Shown here: positions 10,263 to 19,654 of the stretch, one piece after another
How the letters are laid out: every line of letters starts with the position of its first letter
Numbering within the stretch: position 1 is the first letter of the stretch
Source of the DNA: Spirobacillus cienkowskii
GTDB lineage: Bacteria > Bdellovibrionota_B > Oligoflexia > Silvanigrellales > Silvanigrellaceae
Assembly: GCF_037081835.1 (NCBI RefSeq)
Contig: NZ_CP146516.1
Location: 2,045,577 to 2,109,576, forward strand
DNA length: 64,000 bases
Reading direction: 5' to 3'
Notes under the pieces: model-generated
Seen by the model: the letters and a program-made list of their open reading frames with translations, nothing else
What the model was told of the DNA's origin: nothing
Database searches by the model: none
Program-made: the position numbers and the translations under genes

Positions 10263-11732
10263 ATGTCAGAAACTGTTAAGTTAACAATTGATGGCAAGGA
10301 AATCACTGTACCTAAAGGCACTTCAGTGATTGAAGCAACAGAAATGCTTGGCATCGAAGTGCCTCGTTTTTGCTGGCATCCTGGTCTTTCTGTAGCAGGT
10401 GTATGCCGTTTTTGCATGGTAAAAATAGAAGGAATGCCCAAACTACAAATTGCCTGCAATACAACGTGTACAGAAGGCATGAAAGTCATCACAGTGAGTG
10501 ATGAAGTGAAAGACGCGCACAAATGGGCGCTCGAGTTTCATCTCATCAACCATCCGCTAGATTGTCCAATTTGTGATCAAGCTGGCGAATGTGAATTGCA
10601 AAATTATTACATGAAAGTTGGCAAATACTCTTCGCAAATGGACGAAGATAAGGTGTTAAAACCTAAAGCACTCGATGTTGGTGATAATTTGGTTCTCGAT
10701 ACCGAACGTTGTATTTTATGCTCACGTTGTGTGCGTTTTGAAGACGAAGTCACAAAAACCAGTGCCCTTGGAATTTTTAACCGCGGCGATCATTCTGTTA
10801 TTGGCACCTTTCCAAACCGCAGAATTCAACACAATTACAGCTACAATATTGTAGACATTTGCCCAGTTGGCGCATTTACAGCAAAAGATTTTAGATTTAA
10901 ATGCCGCGTATGGTTTTTAAGCGAAACAAAAACAATTTGCCCTGGTTGCTCCACGGGCTGTAACGTAACAGTGTTCCAACAAAAAAATCAGCGCGAATAT
11001 TATCGGCTAAAACCAAGAAAAAATTTGGATGTCAACGGCCATTGGATGTGTGATTATGGGCGTACAATGTATCAACATTTAAACGCTAGCAGCAGGTTGG
11101 CAACGCCGAGCATAGAAGGCAAGCAGTTGCCTTGGGATTCTCTTAAACAAGAGCTCACTAAAAAACTGGCTGCCATGAACGGCAACGCAAATCAGGTTGC
11201 TTTAGTGTTGACCCCTCAATACACCAACGAAGAATATACGCAAATACTCCAAGCGCTAAAAAAATCTTTAGGAGCTTTGCCAAAGGTTTATGTATGGCGT
11301 GATGCAACAGAAAATGCAGAAAATTTTGATGGCATTTTATTTCGGGGCGATCTACACCCCAATAGCAACGGCCTAAACAAAATTTTAACAGAAAATAATA
11401 TCACTCCAATTTCTCTTAAAGGAGATTTTTCTGCACTTGCTGCGCAAAAAGCAAGTTTAACATTGGTGTTTGGCCCAGAAATCGAAAAATCATATTCACA
11501 ATTTGCAAACGAAATTACACGTTTTGCAGAACTTGCGAATGTTGTTTACTTTGGCACGACGTTAAATCCAATTACTAAAAAGTTTTCTATGATTATTCCA
11601 ACAAAAGTGTTTGCAGAAAAAAGCGGAACATTTGTCAATCACAAAGGCATTGCGCAAAAATTAAAAGCAAATCCTCCTGTGTTTCCAAATTTGTTAGGAA
11701 TTGAAGACTTGTTCTCAGAATTACGAGCATAA
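10263..11732 (+). CDS. nuoG: NADH-quinone oxidoreductase subunit G, short form
   Basis: All electron-transfer cluster ligands are visible: [2Fe-2S] C37, C48, C51, C65; the His-ligated 4Fe-4S site H97, C101, C104, C110; the 4Fe-4S site C150, C153, C156, C200; and the N7-type motif C226, C229, C233, C263. At 489 residues the protein is much shorter than E. coli NuoG (about 910) and shorter than the mitochondrial 75-kDa subunit (about 727). Only about 220 residues of the molybdopterin-like domain remain. It follows nuoF by 5 bp and is followed by nuoI after 11 bp. Confidence 0.93.
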   Translation: MSETVKLTIDGKEITVPKGTSVIEATEMLGIEVPRFCWHPGLSVAGVCRFCMVKIEGMPKLQIACNTTCTEGMKVITVSDEVKDAHKWALEFHLINHPLDCPICDQAGECELQNYYMKVGKYSSQMDEDKVLKPKALDVGDNLVLDTERCILCSRCVRFEDEVTKTSALGIFNRGDHSVIGTFPNRRIQHNYSYNIVDICPVGAFTAKDFRFKCRVWFLSETKTICPGCSTGCNVTVFQQKNQREYYRLKPRKNLDVNGHWMCDYGRTMYQHLNASSRLATPSIEGKQLPWDSLKQELTKKLAAMNGNANQVALVLTPQYTNEEYTQILQALKKSLGALPKVYVWRDATENAENFDGILFRGDLHPNSNGLNKILTENNITPISLKGDFSALAAQKASLTLVFGPEIEKSYSQFANEITRFAELANVVYFGTTLNPITKKFSMIIPTKVFAEKSGTFVNHKGIAQKLKANPPVFPNLLGIEDLFSELRA

Positions 11733-11743
11733 GGAAAAACATC

Positions 11744-12337
11744 ATGGGATACATTAATGTTTCTAAAGACCCCGAAAAAAGCTTAAAAAATGGGTATCTT
11801 GCCACAACTCTTTTAGGCTTAGGGCAAACAATCTCTGTTTTTGCAAAACAACTTTTTAACATTGAAGAATCTGTCACCATACAGTGGCCCGAAGTTGAGT
11901 ATAAATATTCTGAACGTTTTAAAGGCGCCCATTTTCTTACCAAGCGCCCAGATGGTCAGGTACGTTGTACGGCATGTTTTTTGTGTGCCACCAACTGTCC
12001 AGCGCAATGCATCACCATTGTTGCAGGACAATCTTCTGATAAAGGTATTGAAAAATACCCTGCGCGTTTTGAAATTGATATTTTACGTTGTGTTTTTTGT
12101 GGCTTTTGCGAAGAGGCATGCCCTGTCGATGCCATCCGTTTAGGCTCTGAATACTCTATGGCAGGAATGACAGAACAAAAATGGGTTTACACTAAAGATT
12201 ATCTTTTAAATAGACCAGAAAATAAAAAACGTCTTGGTGATAAACAAATTTCTAAAAAAGAAGAAAATGTAAAAGATGCCTCTGTTGTCAGCGCTCTGCC
12301 TAATATTCACGGAAAAAATCAAAACGGCCATCACTAA
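11744..12337 (+). CDS. nuoI: NADH-quinone oxidoreductase subunit I (2x 4Fe-4S)
   Basis: The protein has 197 residues with two ferredoxin-type motifs, CTACFLCATNCP near residue 72 and CVFCGFCEEACP near 111, which hold clusters N6a and N6b that deliver electrons towards the quinone. AAGGA precedes the ATG at 11744. The last 30 residues (KKEENVKDA...KNQNGHH) are a polar, non-conserved extension. nuoH, which usually lies between nuoG and nuoI, is absent, and nuoA, B and J-N are also not in the window. Confidence 0.95.
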   Translation: MGYINVSKDPEKSLKNGYLATTLLGLGQTISVFAKQLFNIEESVTIQWPEVEYKYSERFKGAHFLTKRPDGQVRCTACFLCATNCPAQCITIVAGQSSDKGIEKYPARFEIDILRCVFCGFCEEACPVDAIRLGSEYSMAGMTEQKWVYTKDYLLNRPENKKRLGDKQISKKEENVKDASVVSALPNIHGKNQNGHH

Positions 12338-12539
12338 TTTTTACTAGCCTAACACATTATTATTATTTAATTAAATTTTTAATTTTAACTTCTTTCGTAA
12401 AAATCACTTCTTGTTAATTTTCAACAATAATGTTAATTTAAATAAATGAATTATTTTTTATAAATTTGTAAATTTTATATTTAAAATTTATTATAATCTT
12501 TCATTTTTAAAAAATAATAGCAAGTATTAGGAGGAAAAA

Positions 12540-14288
12540 GTGAGCTTAATGAGTAAAATAGAATTAAATTTTAACAATAAAAAATTTTATCGCAAAATTT
12601 GTTTATTAATTTCTGTACTAATTTTACTTATAAGCTGCAAAAAAAATTCTAATAATAACAATTTTCAAAATCAGTCAGAACGCGAAGAAATTATTCCAGG
12701 ATTATCTATAACTTTAAATATTGCAAATACAAATTTTAATGAAAATTATAATAAACAAGAAATTTTATATCATAACTCCGAAAAAGGTTTTGTAACTGCA
12801 ACAAACGAGCACAACCAATTCACTATGGGAGGTGTGCAAGGTACAGAGTCTCTTATACAAATATTCCAAGGAATTCCTATTACTTTTACGCAAGAGACAG
12901 AATTTCCAGAAACTATAGACCCTACAAAAATCAATTTTATGGCAGTCAATAGTTCGACAAATAATACATTTTGCAATTCTGTTGAGCTATTTATTAAAGA
13001 CGATAAAATTAAAATTAAAAACAATATTGTAAATAGACTGCCTACATTAACCGAATGCGAATTTAGACCAACCTCAAAAACATATAAAATTCAAAACCAA
13101 GGAGTAATTCAATTAACCTTTAATTACACCGTTAAAGATTGGCAAAGTAGTTTGGGAGACGGCACCGAAGCACAAAAAACAGCAAAAGAAATTGAGATTA
13201 ATGATAATTTAATAGAGCTCCGGCTAGATGGAAAAAATATCACAGATTTATCGCCAATAATTTCTTTAGTTGAGTTAACAACTTTAAGCTTAGAAAACAA
13301 TAATATTTCAACATTACCAAAACAAATCAAAAATCTAAATAACTTAGAATCAATTCTTTTAGCAAATAACAAACTAGAAGAATTTCCAGATTCTATTCTA
13401 CAATTTCAAGAACTCGTAGAATTAAATTTAAGTGATAACAAAATATCAGAAATTCCAAGAACAATAGAAAATTTATCTAAACTCGATAAAATAAAAATAG
13501 ATCATAATAACATTACAAATGTTCCAGAAGAAATAGGATACTTAACAACATTATCAGAATTATCATTAGAAAATAATAAAATAACAGAAATTCCAACATC
13601 AATTGAAAATTTATTAAACCTTAAAATTCTCAATTTACAAGGCAATAAAATTTCAACCATACCAACAGAAATCGAAAATTTAATAGAACTAAACAAGCTG
13701 TTACTTAGAAATAATCAAATTTCAGCGATACCAAATGAAATTAAAAATCTTACTAACCTAAACGTATTTACCATAGAAAAAAATTCACTTTCCGAACTGC
13801 CAATTGTGATTTTTGAACTACCAAATTTAACAGAAATAAATTTTAGTCAAAATAAAATTACATCTATTCCTTCAGAAATTGTAAATCTAAAACAGTTAAA
13901 AACATTAAGAATAAATAATAATAATTTAACAGAATTACCAAGTAATGTTTGCCAATTAGAAAATTTAACAGTTTTAGATTTAAGGTATAATTCAATTAGT
14001 ACAATCTGCGATAATATTGCAAATCTTAAAAATTTAAAACAAATATTTTTATCTAATAACAAAATCACAACTCTTCCAAATTCTATTAAAACATTATCAA
14101 AAATTAATACATTTTATATTCAAAACAATAATATAGAAACCATAGAAAAAGATGTGTTTAATTGGATTGTAAACATTGGTACTTATGATTTATCACCCAA
14201 TCCTGGATACCCATTATTTGGCAATGCAGATAGTCCAGTTTATACTAAGCCATTAAAAATTAGAATGAAATCTAAAAAAGTAAATTAA
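12540..14288 (+). CDS. Leucine-rich-repeat lipoprotein
   Basis: The protein has 582 residues. It starts at GTG 12540, 5 bases after a perfect AGGAGG; ATG 12549 is in frame but too far from it. The N-terminus is a lipoprotein signal with lipobox LISC and Cys33. Residues about 35-215 have no recognised domain. From about 220 to 550 there are around 14 leucine-rich repeats of 23 residues with the pattern LxxLxLxxNxIxxIPxxIxNLxx, the type common in Leptospira and other bacterial surface LRR proteins. The protein should be lipid-anchored in the periplasm or on the surface, and the repeats suggest protein binding. Its ligand is unknown. The 200 bp upstream is AT-rich with no other gene. Confidence 0.85.
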   Translation: MSLMSKIELNFNNKKFYRKICLLISVLILLISCKKNSNNNNFQNQSEREEIIPGLSITLNIANTNFNENYNKQEILYHNSEKGFVTATNEHNQFTMGGVQGTESLIQIFQGIPITFTQETEFPETIDPTKINFMAVNSSTNNTFCNSVELFIKDDKIKIKNNIVNRLPTLTECEFRPTSKTYKIQNQGVIQLTFNYTVKDWQSSLGDGTEAQKTAKEIEINDNLIELRLDGKNITDLSPIISLVELTTLSLENNNISTLPKQIKNLNNLESILLANNKLEEFPDSILQFQELVELNLSDNKISEIPRTIENLSKLDKIKIDHNNITNVPEEIGYLTTLSELSLENNKITEIPTSIENLLNLKILNLQGNKISTIPTEIENLIELNKLLLRNNQISAIPNEIKNLTNLNVFTIEKNSLSELPIVIFELPNLTEINFSQNKITSIPSEIVNLKQLKTLRINNNNLTELPSNVCQLENLTVLDLRYNSISTICDNIANLKNLKQIFLSNNKITTLPNSIKTLSKINTFYIQNNNIETIEKDVFNWIVNIGTYDLSPNPGYPLFGNADSPVYTKPLKIRMKSKKVN

Positions 14289-14381
14289 AAAAAATGGTAA
14301 GCTAGTTATACTTTTTTTAGCTAAAAATTTAATAAATCACCCATTAATACCATAACCAATTAAAAAATTTATAATTTTATG

Positions 14382-14410
14382 TTGACTTATAAAATTTAAT
14401 AATTTAATAA
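14382..14410 (+). promoter_or_regulatory. Possible sigma-70 promoter for the ABC exporter genes
   Basis: TTGACT (14382-14387) and TAATAA (14405-14410) are separated by 17 bases and lie about 28 bases before the TTG start at 14438. The surroundings are very AT-rich, so a chance match is possible. Confidence 0.35.
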
Positions 14411-14437
14411 AATTTTTATTTTAAAAGGATTATTAAA

Positions 14438-15466
14438 TTGATAATAATAAATGCAGAAAAAATTTCTAAATATGTAAATATCAAAAAAGATGTACATCAA
14501 AACACTTTAATTAAAAGAATAAAACAATATATTAAACCAGAAAAAGAAAAAAAATATATATTAAATAACTGTAGTTTTAAAATTAACCAAGGAGAAAGAA
14601 TAGCAATTTTAGGGTTAAATGGAGCTGGCAAATCGACCCTCATGAAAATTTTATCTGGATCCATGATGCCCTCACATGGCAATATTGATGTTCTTGGCTT
14701 TAAACCCTTTCACAGAAAACAAGAATTTTTAAAACAAATTGGCGTAGTTTTTGGACATAAAAGCTCTTTAATTTGGGATCTCCCTTTAATACATAGCTTC
14801 ATTTTGCATAAATCAATTTACGAAATTGAAGAACATAAATTTAAAAAAAATTTAGATTATTTTTTAAACCTTCTTGATATGCAACAATGTTTAAACAAAA
14901 AAGTGCGATATTTAAGCCTTGGCGAACGAGTAAAAGCAGATTTAATTATGAATTTACTGCATTCTCCAAAAATTTTACTTCTTGATGAACCAACAATAGG
15001 TCTTGATATGGAAGCAAAATTTCAAATAAGAGATTTTATTGCCAACAATCAAAATTTTAATAAAACAACATTTGTCATAACCACGCATGATCCTAGTGAC
15101 ATAGAGCAATGTTGCGAAAAAATTTTAATTCTAAAAGAAGGCGAATTTGTATTCACTAGTAAAGTTAATGAAATTAAAAATAAATTTAATAATAAAATTA
15201 GAATAATGATAAATAAAAAAGAAAACAATATTGATTTAAATTTGCTGCAAAGTTATTTAACTTCATTTTTAGATATTGAATTTCATGAATATACTAATTA
15301 TTTTTTACTTATTTTAGATAAATTATCTGAACTACAAATTGTGCAATTTTTAATCCAAAAAAACATCAGAGGATTTGAACTCAAAAACATGTCATTTGAA
15401 GAAATATTAGCGCATCAATTTAGAATTCTAAATTTCGAAGATAAAGATTACAATGAAGATGAATAA
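14438..15466 (+). CDS. ABC-2 type exporter, ATP-binding protein
   Basis: The 342-residue protein has a full ABC ATPase core: Walker A GLNGAGKS near residue 67, Q-loop region, signature LSLGERVKADL near 165, Walker B ILLLDEPTIGLD near 187 and the H-loop TTHD near 215. The C-terminal 100 residues form an accessory domain. The family (viologen/multidrug or polysaccharide-type ABC-2 exporters) energises export across the inner membrane. The start is TTG 14438 with AAGGA 8 bases upstream. Two membrane genes follow with overlapping ends, giving a three-gene exporter. The substrate cannot be told from sequence. Confidence 0.9.
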   Translation: MIIINAEKISKYVNIKKDVHQNTLIKRIKQYIKPEKEKKYILNNCSFKINQGERIAILGLNGAGKSTLMKILSGSMMPSHGNIDVLGFKPFHRKQEFLKQIGVVFGHKSSLIWDLPLIHSFILHKSIYEIEEHKFKKNLDYFLNLLDMQQCLNKKVRYLSLGERVKADLIMNLLHSPKILLLDEPTIGLDMEAKFQIRDFIANNQNFNKTTFVITTHDPSDIEQCCEKILILKEGEFVFTSKVNEIKNKFNNKIRIMINKKENNIDLNLLQSYLTSFLDIEFHEYTNYFLLILDKLSELQIVQFLIQKNIRGFELKNMSFEEILAHQFRILNFEDKDYNEDE

Positions 15467-16256
15467 AATAAAAAACAAACTTAATATTATTAAAACATTC
15501 TTAAAAACATACACATACGAATCAGTATCAGATTTTTGCCTTATATTTTCTGATATTATTGTTGGAATTTCTATTCCAGTTTTTATACAAATAATTTTAT
15601 GGAATTATGTATATTCAGAAACCAGCGAAATTAATGGGTACTCCAATACAAAAATTATTTTATATGCAATCATAACCATAATTTTTTCGAGATTTAATAA
15701 TGGTCACAATATAATAGTCGATACCTCAGAATATATTAAAAAAGGAATTATTGATCTTTATAATGTGAAACCCGTATCTTATAAAACATTTCAATTACTA
15801 AAATTTTACGGGCAAAATACGATATATTTTCCTTTAATAACTATTTTTACTATTACATCATTATTTTTATTTGGAGATTTAAATTTTATAATTGCAATTA
15901 TTGTATTTATTATTTGGTCACAATACATTTCTTTTCAACTTTCTTATATACTTGGGATTTTTAGCTATTGGTTAATTAATGATAAATTTTTATCATTTTT
16001 ATATTTTGTTTCACTAAGTATTTTTGGCGGAATGTTAATACCAATTGAATTTTGGCCAGAAAACATTCAGATTTTCTTAAAATACAACCCATTTAGACTA
16101 TTGGTTTCAGGAATTCCTGATTTTATTTTAAATCCAAAAATGAGTATATTTATAAATCTTCTCTGTTTATTTATATTTTATACTTTTATTCTAAATTTCA
16201 TAATAAAAATATTATCAAAACACACCATAAAATATTGCGAATCCAATGGAGGATAA
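15453..16256 (+). CDS. ABC-2 family transporter permease, first subunit
   Basis: The 267-residue protein has about six hydrophobic segments and matches the ABC2_membrane_6-like permeases, including the cytosolic stretch EYIKKGIIDLYNVKPVSYKTF that corresponds to the GxLxxYLLxPL signature of the family. The start overlaps the ATPase gene by 14 bases. It is followed directly by a second permease, which suggests a heterodimeric channel. Confidence 0.8.
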   Translation: MKMNKIKNKLNIIKTFLKTYTYESVSDFCLIFSDIIVGISIPVFIQIILWNYVYSETSEINGYSNTKIILYAIITIIFSRFNNGHNIIVDTSEYIKKGIIDLYNVKPVSYKTFQLLKFYGQNTIYFPLITIFTITSLFLFGDLNFIIAIIVFIIWSQYISFQLSYILGIFSYWLINDKFLSFLYFVSLSIFGGMLIPIEFWPENIQIFLKYNPFRLLVSGIPDFILNPKMSIFINLLCLFIFYTFILNFIIKILSKHTIKYCESNGG

Positions 16257-16257
16257 G

Positions 16258-17034
16258 TTGAACTTAAGCAAAATATTTAATATTTTAGCAACAAATTTTA
16301 AAATAGAAATGAGTTTTAAATTTGATTTTTTTAGCGATCTCATTCTTGCAGTAATTTATAACATTTTTCTTTTATTAGTATTTAAAATAATTTTTTCGCA
16401 TATAAAATATCTCCCAGATTGGACGTACGAAGATGTATTTATTGCTTTTTTAATATATAATTCTACTATATATTTTCTAGAATCTATCATTGAATCAATC
16501 TCTGAAGCATTTAACACTATTTATGATGGAAAATTTGATCCATTTTTATGCAAACCATTAAGTATTCACTTTTTAATAATTTTTTATTTTTTTAAACCCA
16601 CAAGAATTTTATTATCTTTATTTATTATTTTATTTACATATTTTTATATTTTTAATTTAGGATATTTTGAAAATATTATAGATTTTTTTTATTTTTCTTT
16701 TTCGTTAGTTTTAATTTTAATGATTAATATATTCTTTATTTTCATTTTAAACTCATTGACCTTAGTTTCAGAAAGAGCGTTGCATTTAGAGGTTGTGCAT
16801 CATTTTATCATGGAACTTTGCTTTATACCACCCAAAATTTATGGTGAAAAATTACTAAATTTAATTTTAATATTTATCCCTGTTATACTCACATCTTCAC
16901 TACCAGTTTTAATTCTAGTTTATAACAAGTACAGCTTATTATATTTGTTAATACTTACATTTTTATTGTTTTTATTTATAGCAGTTTTTATTTTTAAAAA
17001 TCTATCTAAATTTATTAAAAATTTTGGTGGTTAA
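16258..17034 (+). CDS. ABC-2 family transporter permease, second subunit
   Basis: The protein has about 258 residues and six membrane segments, with the family motif IYDGKFDPFLCKPLSIHF near residue 95. I choose TTG 16258 because GGAGG (16248-16252) is 5 bases upstream; the in-frame ATG 16246 overlaps the previous stop codon and has no ribosome binding site. The sibling ATPase also uses TTG. It ends the exporter operon. Confidence 0.8.
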   Translation: MNLSKIFNILATNFKIEMSFKFDFFSDLILAVIYNIFLLLVFKIIFSHIKYLPDWTYEDVFIAFLIYNSTIYFLESIIESISEAFNTIYDGKFDPFLCKPLSIHFLIIFYFFKPTRILLSLFIILFTYFYIFNLGYFENIIDFFYFSFSLVLILMINIFFIFILNSLTLVSERALHLEVVHHFIMELCFIPPKIYGEKLLNLILIFIPVILTSSLPVLILVYNKYSLLYLLILTFLLFLFIAVFIFKNLSKFIKNFGG

Positions 17035-17207
17035 ATTGATATTTTTCTGGTAAAAAATGTTCCCTGATTGTAGTTGGTGATGTTCCTTATAAATGAATGA
17101 ATCGTAATAAAAAGCGAAACTCGCTCACTTTAGTTTCTGCGCAGGACTCTGCTCTGCCTTCAAGTTGGGTTCTGGGAAAGCAATAACATACGGATTAGCT
17201 TTAAATT

Positions 17208-17405
17208 TCATTCAGATAAAATACGACCAATTTGAGCGCCATTCGCAGCATCTCTTAAAATGCCATTGTCAATTTTTAAAGTTAGAGCACAGGGCGAATC
17301 TTCAGCAAAAATATACAAATAAGGAAGATCTACAATAATTTCATCATTGCTAAATGTTCTAAGGTGATTATTTGTTAAGATCTCGTGGGTTACTTCAATT
17401 TGCAT
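17208..17405 (-). CDS. Small unknown protein next to DarT-like pseudogene
   Basis: The 65-residue acidic protein (MQIEVTHEILTNNHLRTFSN...) matches no family I can recognise. The start is well supported by GGGAG 6 bases upstream. It lies 29 bp downstream of the broken DarT-like gene on the same strand, so it may have been the second gene of that unit. It is far too small to be the macrodomain antitoxin DarG. The role is unknown. Confidence 0.55.
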   Translation of the reverse strand: MQIEVTHEILTNNHLRTFSNDEIIVDLPYLYIFAEDSPCALTLKIDNGILRDAANGAQIGRILSE

Positions 17406-17434
17406 GGTTTACTCCCGTAAAAGCGTCTAAGCTT

Positions 17435-18007
17435 TTAATACCCTTTTACACTAATTTTAAGCCCAGATCTATGAACATTTATTATGCTGTTAATAGTATT
17501 GACATCTTTTTGTGGTGCAATAATTCCTTTTAAATATCGATCATCTAAAGCAATCCTGCGCCTTATAAGGATTTCGGATGTTAATGGCTTTTGCTCAAGT
17601 GCATTTAAGAGAATAGTTAAATCTGAAAATTTTTGCTGTGATTTCATAGCACTCCACTGCATACCTGTGTTTAATGGAAAGACAAAGAATTCTTTGTCAT
17701 AAAGAATATCAAGCTTAAATTCAAAAGCTGTTTCACCGTAGTGAGAAGGCCTTCCTAAAGCTGGCCAGTTTGCAACCCCTAAAAAAACATAGTCAATAAA
17801 ACCATTTTTTGCATCATTATGTATAGTTGATCTACTTAAATTTACTTTATCTGGTCTCATTCCCCATAAGGAACCTTTCGAATAAAGGTGCCCATCTTCA
17901 ATGATTTCAAGTGAATTTGTTGTTGTTGTCCAATGGTAAATGCTTTTATCTTTGTGGTTATTAATAATCCATTTTAGTTGATCTTACATATATAGTGTTG
18001 GAGTCAC
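17435..18007 (-). pseudogene. DarT/DUF4433-like ADP-ribosyltransferase, nonsense codon near start
   Basis: A GTG at 18005-18007 with AGGAAAG just upstream reads seven codons (MTPTLYM), then a TAA at 17984-17986, then continues in the same frame for about 183 residues to 17435. After the stop the frame contains IYHWTTTTNSLEIIEDGHLY, like the HxT...NLxxIlxxGl start of DarT/DUF4433 NAD+-dependent ADP-ribosyltransferases. Near the end, SEILIRRRIALDDRYLKGI resembles the catalytic-Glu region of that family. No ATG, GTG or TTG occurs between the TAA and an ATG at 17858, too late to include the NAD-binding start. The family assignment is by eye and moderate. Confidence 0.45.
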
Positions 18008-18024
18008 TGTTCTTTCCTTTGTTA

Positions 18025-18147
18025 TTATTCTCCGAACTCATTTAATGAGCTGGCTTCTAACTGCTCTGCAAGCTGTTCTTTATAGGCTTGCAGAGGCGTT
18101 ATATTTAAATTGCTACGTCCAAGCAAACTTGAAACGCAGGTTGCCCC
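18025..18147 (-). pseudogene. C-terminal fragment of an unknown gene upstream of the DarT-like gene
   Basis: A 40-residue reading frame without a start codon ends at TAA 18025-18027, 17 bp before the GTG of the DarT-like gene. It reads like a genuine protein end (LLGRSNLNITPLQAYKEQLA... ending NEFGE). An in-frame TGA and the Rpn-type fragment in the opposite direction cut it off. It was probably the first gene of a short operon with the DarT-like gene. I do not recognise the family. Confidence 0.35.
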
Positions 18148-18206
18148 TCAAAAACATTATGTCAAAAGAACTTTGTATTATTGGAGCAGATTGTAATAGT
18201 GGCACT

Positions 18207-18563
18207 ATGACAAGGCTTGAAAAATGGTTACTCTTCTTTCAAGCTAAAAACAAAAAAGTGTTCGAGGAACTCGCCATGCAAGATAGATTATTTGAACAAG
18301 CAAAAGAAACTTTGTACTTTTTGAGTCATCACCCCGAAGAAAGAGCCGCATACACTCAACGTTTAAAATATCTGTTAGATACCGCTTCTCGAATTGATGA
18401 TGCTAAAGCTAAGGGCGAAGCGAGGGGTATTCAAATTGGCGAGGCTAGGGGTGAACATAGAAAAGCTATTGAAACAGCAAAAAAATTAAAAGCTAGAGAT
18501 TTTTCAATGATAGATATTATTGATATGACAGGACTCTCTCCTGAAGAAGTGGAAAATCTTTAA
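18207..18563 (+). pseudogene. Rpn/PDDEXK_2-family transposase, C-terminal fragment
   Basis: Residues from MTRLEKWLLFFQAKNKK onward match the C-terminal part of Rpn (recombination-promoting nuclease) family proteins: the EERAAYTQRLKYLLDTAS helix, a KGEARGIQIGEARGE-type repeat and the terminal DIIDMTGLSPEEVENL helix. The N-terminal PD-(D/E)XK nuclease domain is missing. The open frame extends upstream to 18045, but that part is the antisense of the 18025-18147 fragment and is not conserved. It is a remnant of a mobile gene. Confidence 0.75.
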
Positions 18564-18571
18564 CTCTTTCC

Positions 18572-19573
18572 CTACAACTTTAAACATTTTTCACTTTGTT
18601 CTTTATGAGGTTTTGTAGTCTCAATTTCTTTGGCAAGCAAATTTTGAATTGTGATTGCTGTAAAGCAATGCGCTTTTGCCGAGGGGTGCACCAAATCCCA
18701 AAACAAATAATCTTGCGGATTTTTGCATGCTACATTAGGACTCGGTAAATGAGCAGGCACTCCTGGGTAACAAGAATTGGTGGTATTTTTAAAGCCATAT
18801 TTTTTAGCATTTTGCGTAAATTCTTTTAACATTTTATGAGCATCAAAATAAATAATTTTAAAATCATCGTCTGATTTATGATCCGCAAGTGACAACACTC
18901 TTTTATTGATAAAATAGTTTTCAAGATTGGTTAAGGAACTTAAAAACCATTGCATATCAAGATTGGTTAAAGAACTTAAAAACCATTGCATATTTTTATA
19001 GCTATCAACATCTGAAGTTAACGCAATGTTACCTAAGTCTGGCAAATTGGCCACCATCACATACCGAGCACCCTTTTCTTTTAATTTTTTGACAGAGTTT
19101 TTTAAATCTCCCGAAAGACGCCATAATTTTTTAGTTGTGTACCAAGGTTCTTTATAGTTCATGGTAAAAATATTATTGGCTCCAGCCCAAACCACAAATA
19201 ACGTTTTGTCTAAGTCTTTATTTTTTTCAAAAATATTATTTAAATATTCATCAAGTTGCGCAACCATACTTGTTGCCATGGGATATTTTGCATTAAAACC
19301 AAACGTTAACGCTCCTAAGTGAGCATAGTTTTCGAGCTTAGCATCAAGTGCCGCAGACAAAAACTCAGCCCACACCATGCCATTGGTCGCTCTTCCAAGA
19401 TAATAAGGGGGTAGCGGCATTGGATTTTGTGAGTCTTTTGATGCTTTAAAATAATTGCCGTTATCAGAAAGACTATCTCCAAATATCACAATTTTTTTAA
19501 TTTTATTTTTTTCAGAATCTGCATAAGAAAAAAAAGAAAAATTTAGTGCAAGTAACAAAAAAAATAGCTTCAT
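18572..19573 (-). CDS. Secreted GDSL-family lipase/esterase
   Basis: The 333-residue protein starts with a signal peptide (MKLFFLLLALNFSFFSYADS). The nucleophile block IFGDSLSDNGNY is near residue 30, GANN (block III) near 127 and the catalytic Asp-His motif DLVHPSAKAH near 293. The form is that of the GDSL/SGNH phospholipase-acyltransferase group that includes thermolabile haemolysin. AAGGA precedes the ATG. A 12-residue segment (MQWFLSSLTNL plus one residue) is directly duplicated. It lies 8 bp from the convergent Rpn fragment. Confidence 0.88.
   Translation of the reverse strand: MKLFFLLLALNFSFFSYADSEKNKIKKIVIFGDSLSDNGNYFKASKDSQNPMPLPPYYLGRATNGMVWAEFLSAALDAKLENYAHLGALTFGFNAKYPMATSMVAQLDEYLNNIFEKNKDLDKTLFVVWAGANNIFTMNYKEPWYTTKKLWRLSGDLKNSVKKLKEKGARYVMVANLPDLGNIALTSDVDSYKNMQWFLSSLTNLDMQWFLSSLTNLENYFINKRVLSLADHKSDDDFKIIYFDAHKMLKEFTQNAKKYGFKNTTNSCYPGVPAHLPSPNVACKNPQDYLFWDLVHPSAKAHCFTAITIQNLLAKEIETTKPHKEQSEKCLKL
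18921..18992 (-). repeat. 36-bp in-frame tandem duplication inside the GDSL gene
   Basis: Units 18921-18956 and 18957-18992 differ by one base and encode MQWFLSSLTNLD and MQWFLSSLTNLE. The multiple of three keeps the frame. Confidence 0.9.
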
Positions 19574-19654
19574 TGATAAATCCTTTTTTTAAACTTATAC
19601 CTCTAAAAAACGCGTTTATAAAAAAGCTACCAAACAAAACCATTTTCTGGAATT

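Noticed and set aside
2400..14430. 19-mer AAATTTTTATTTTAAAAGG before both the toxin-like gene and the ABC exporter
   Set aside because: It is A/T-only apart from the ribosome binding site; chance similarity is likely in this composition.
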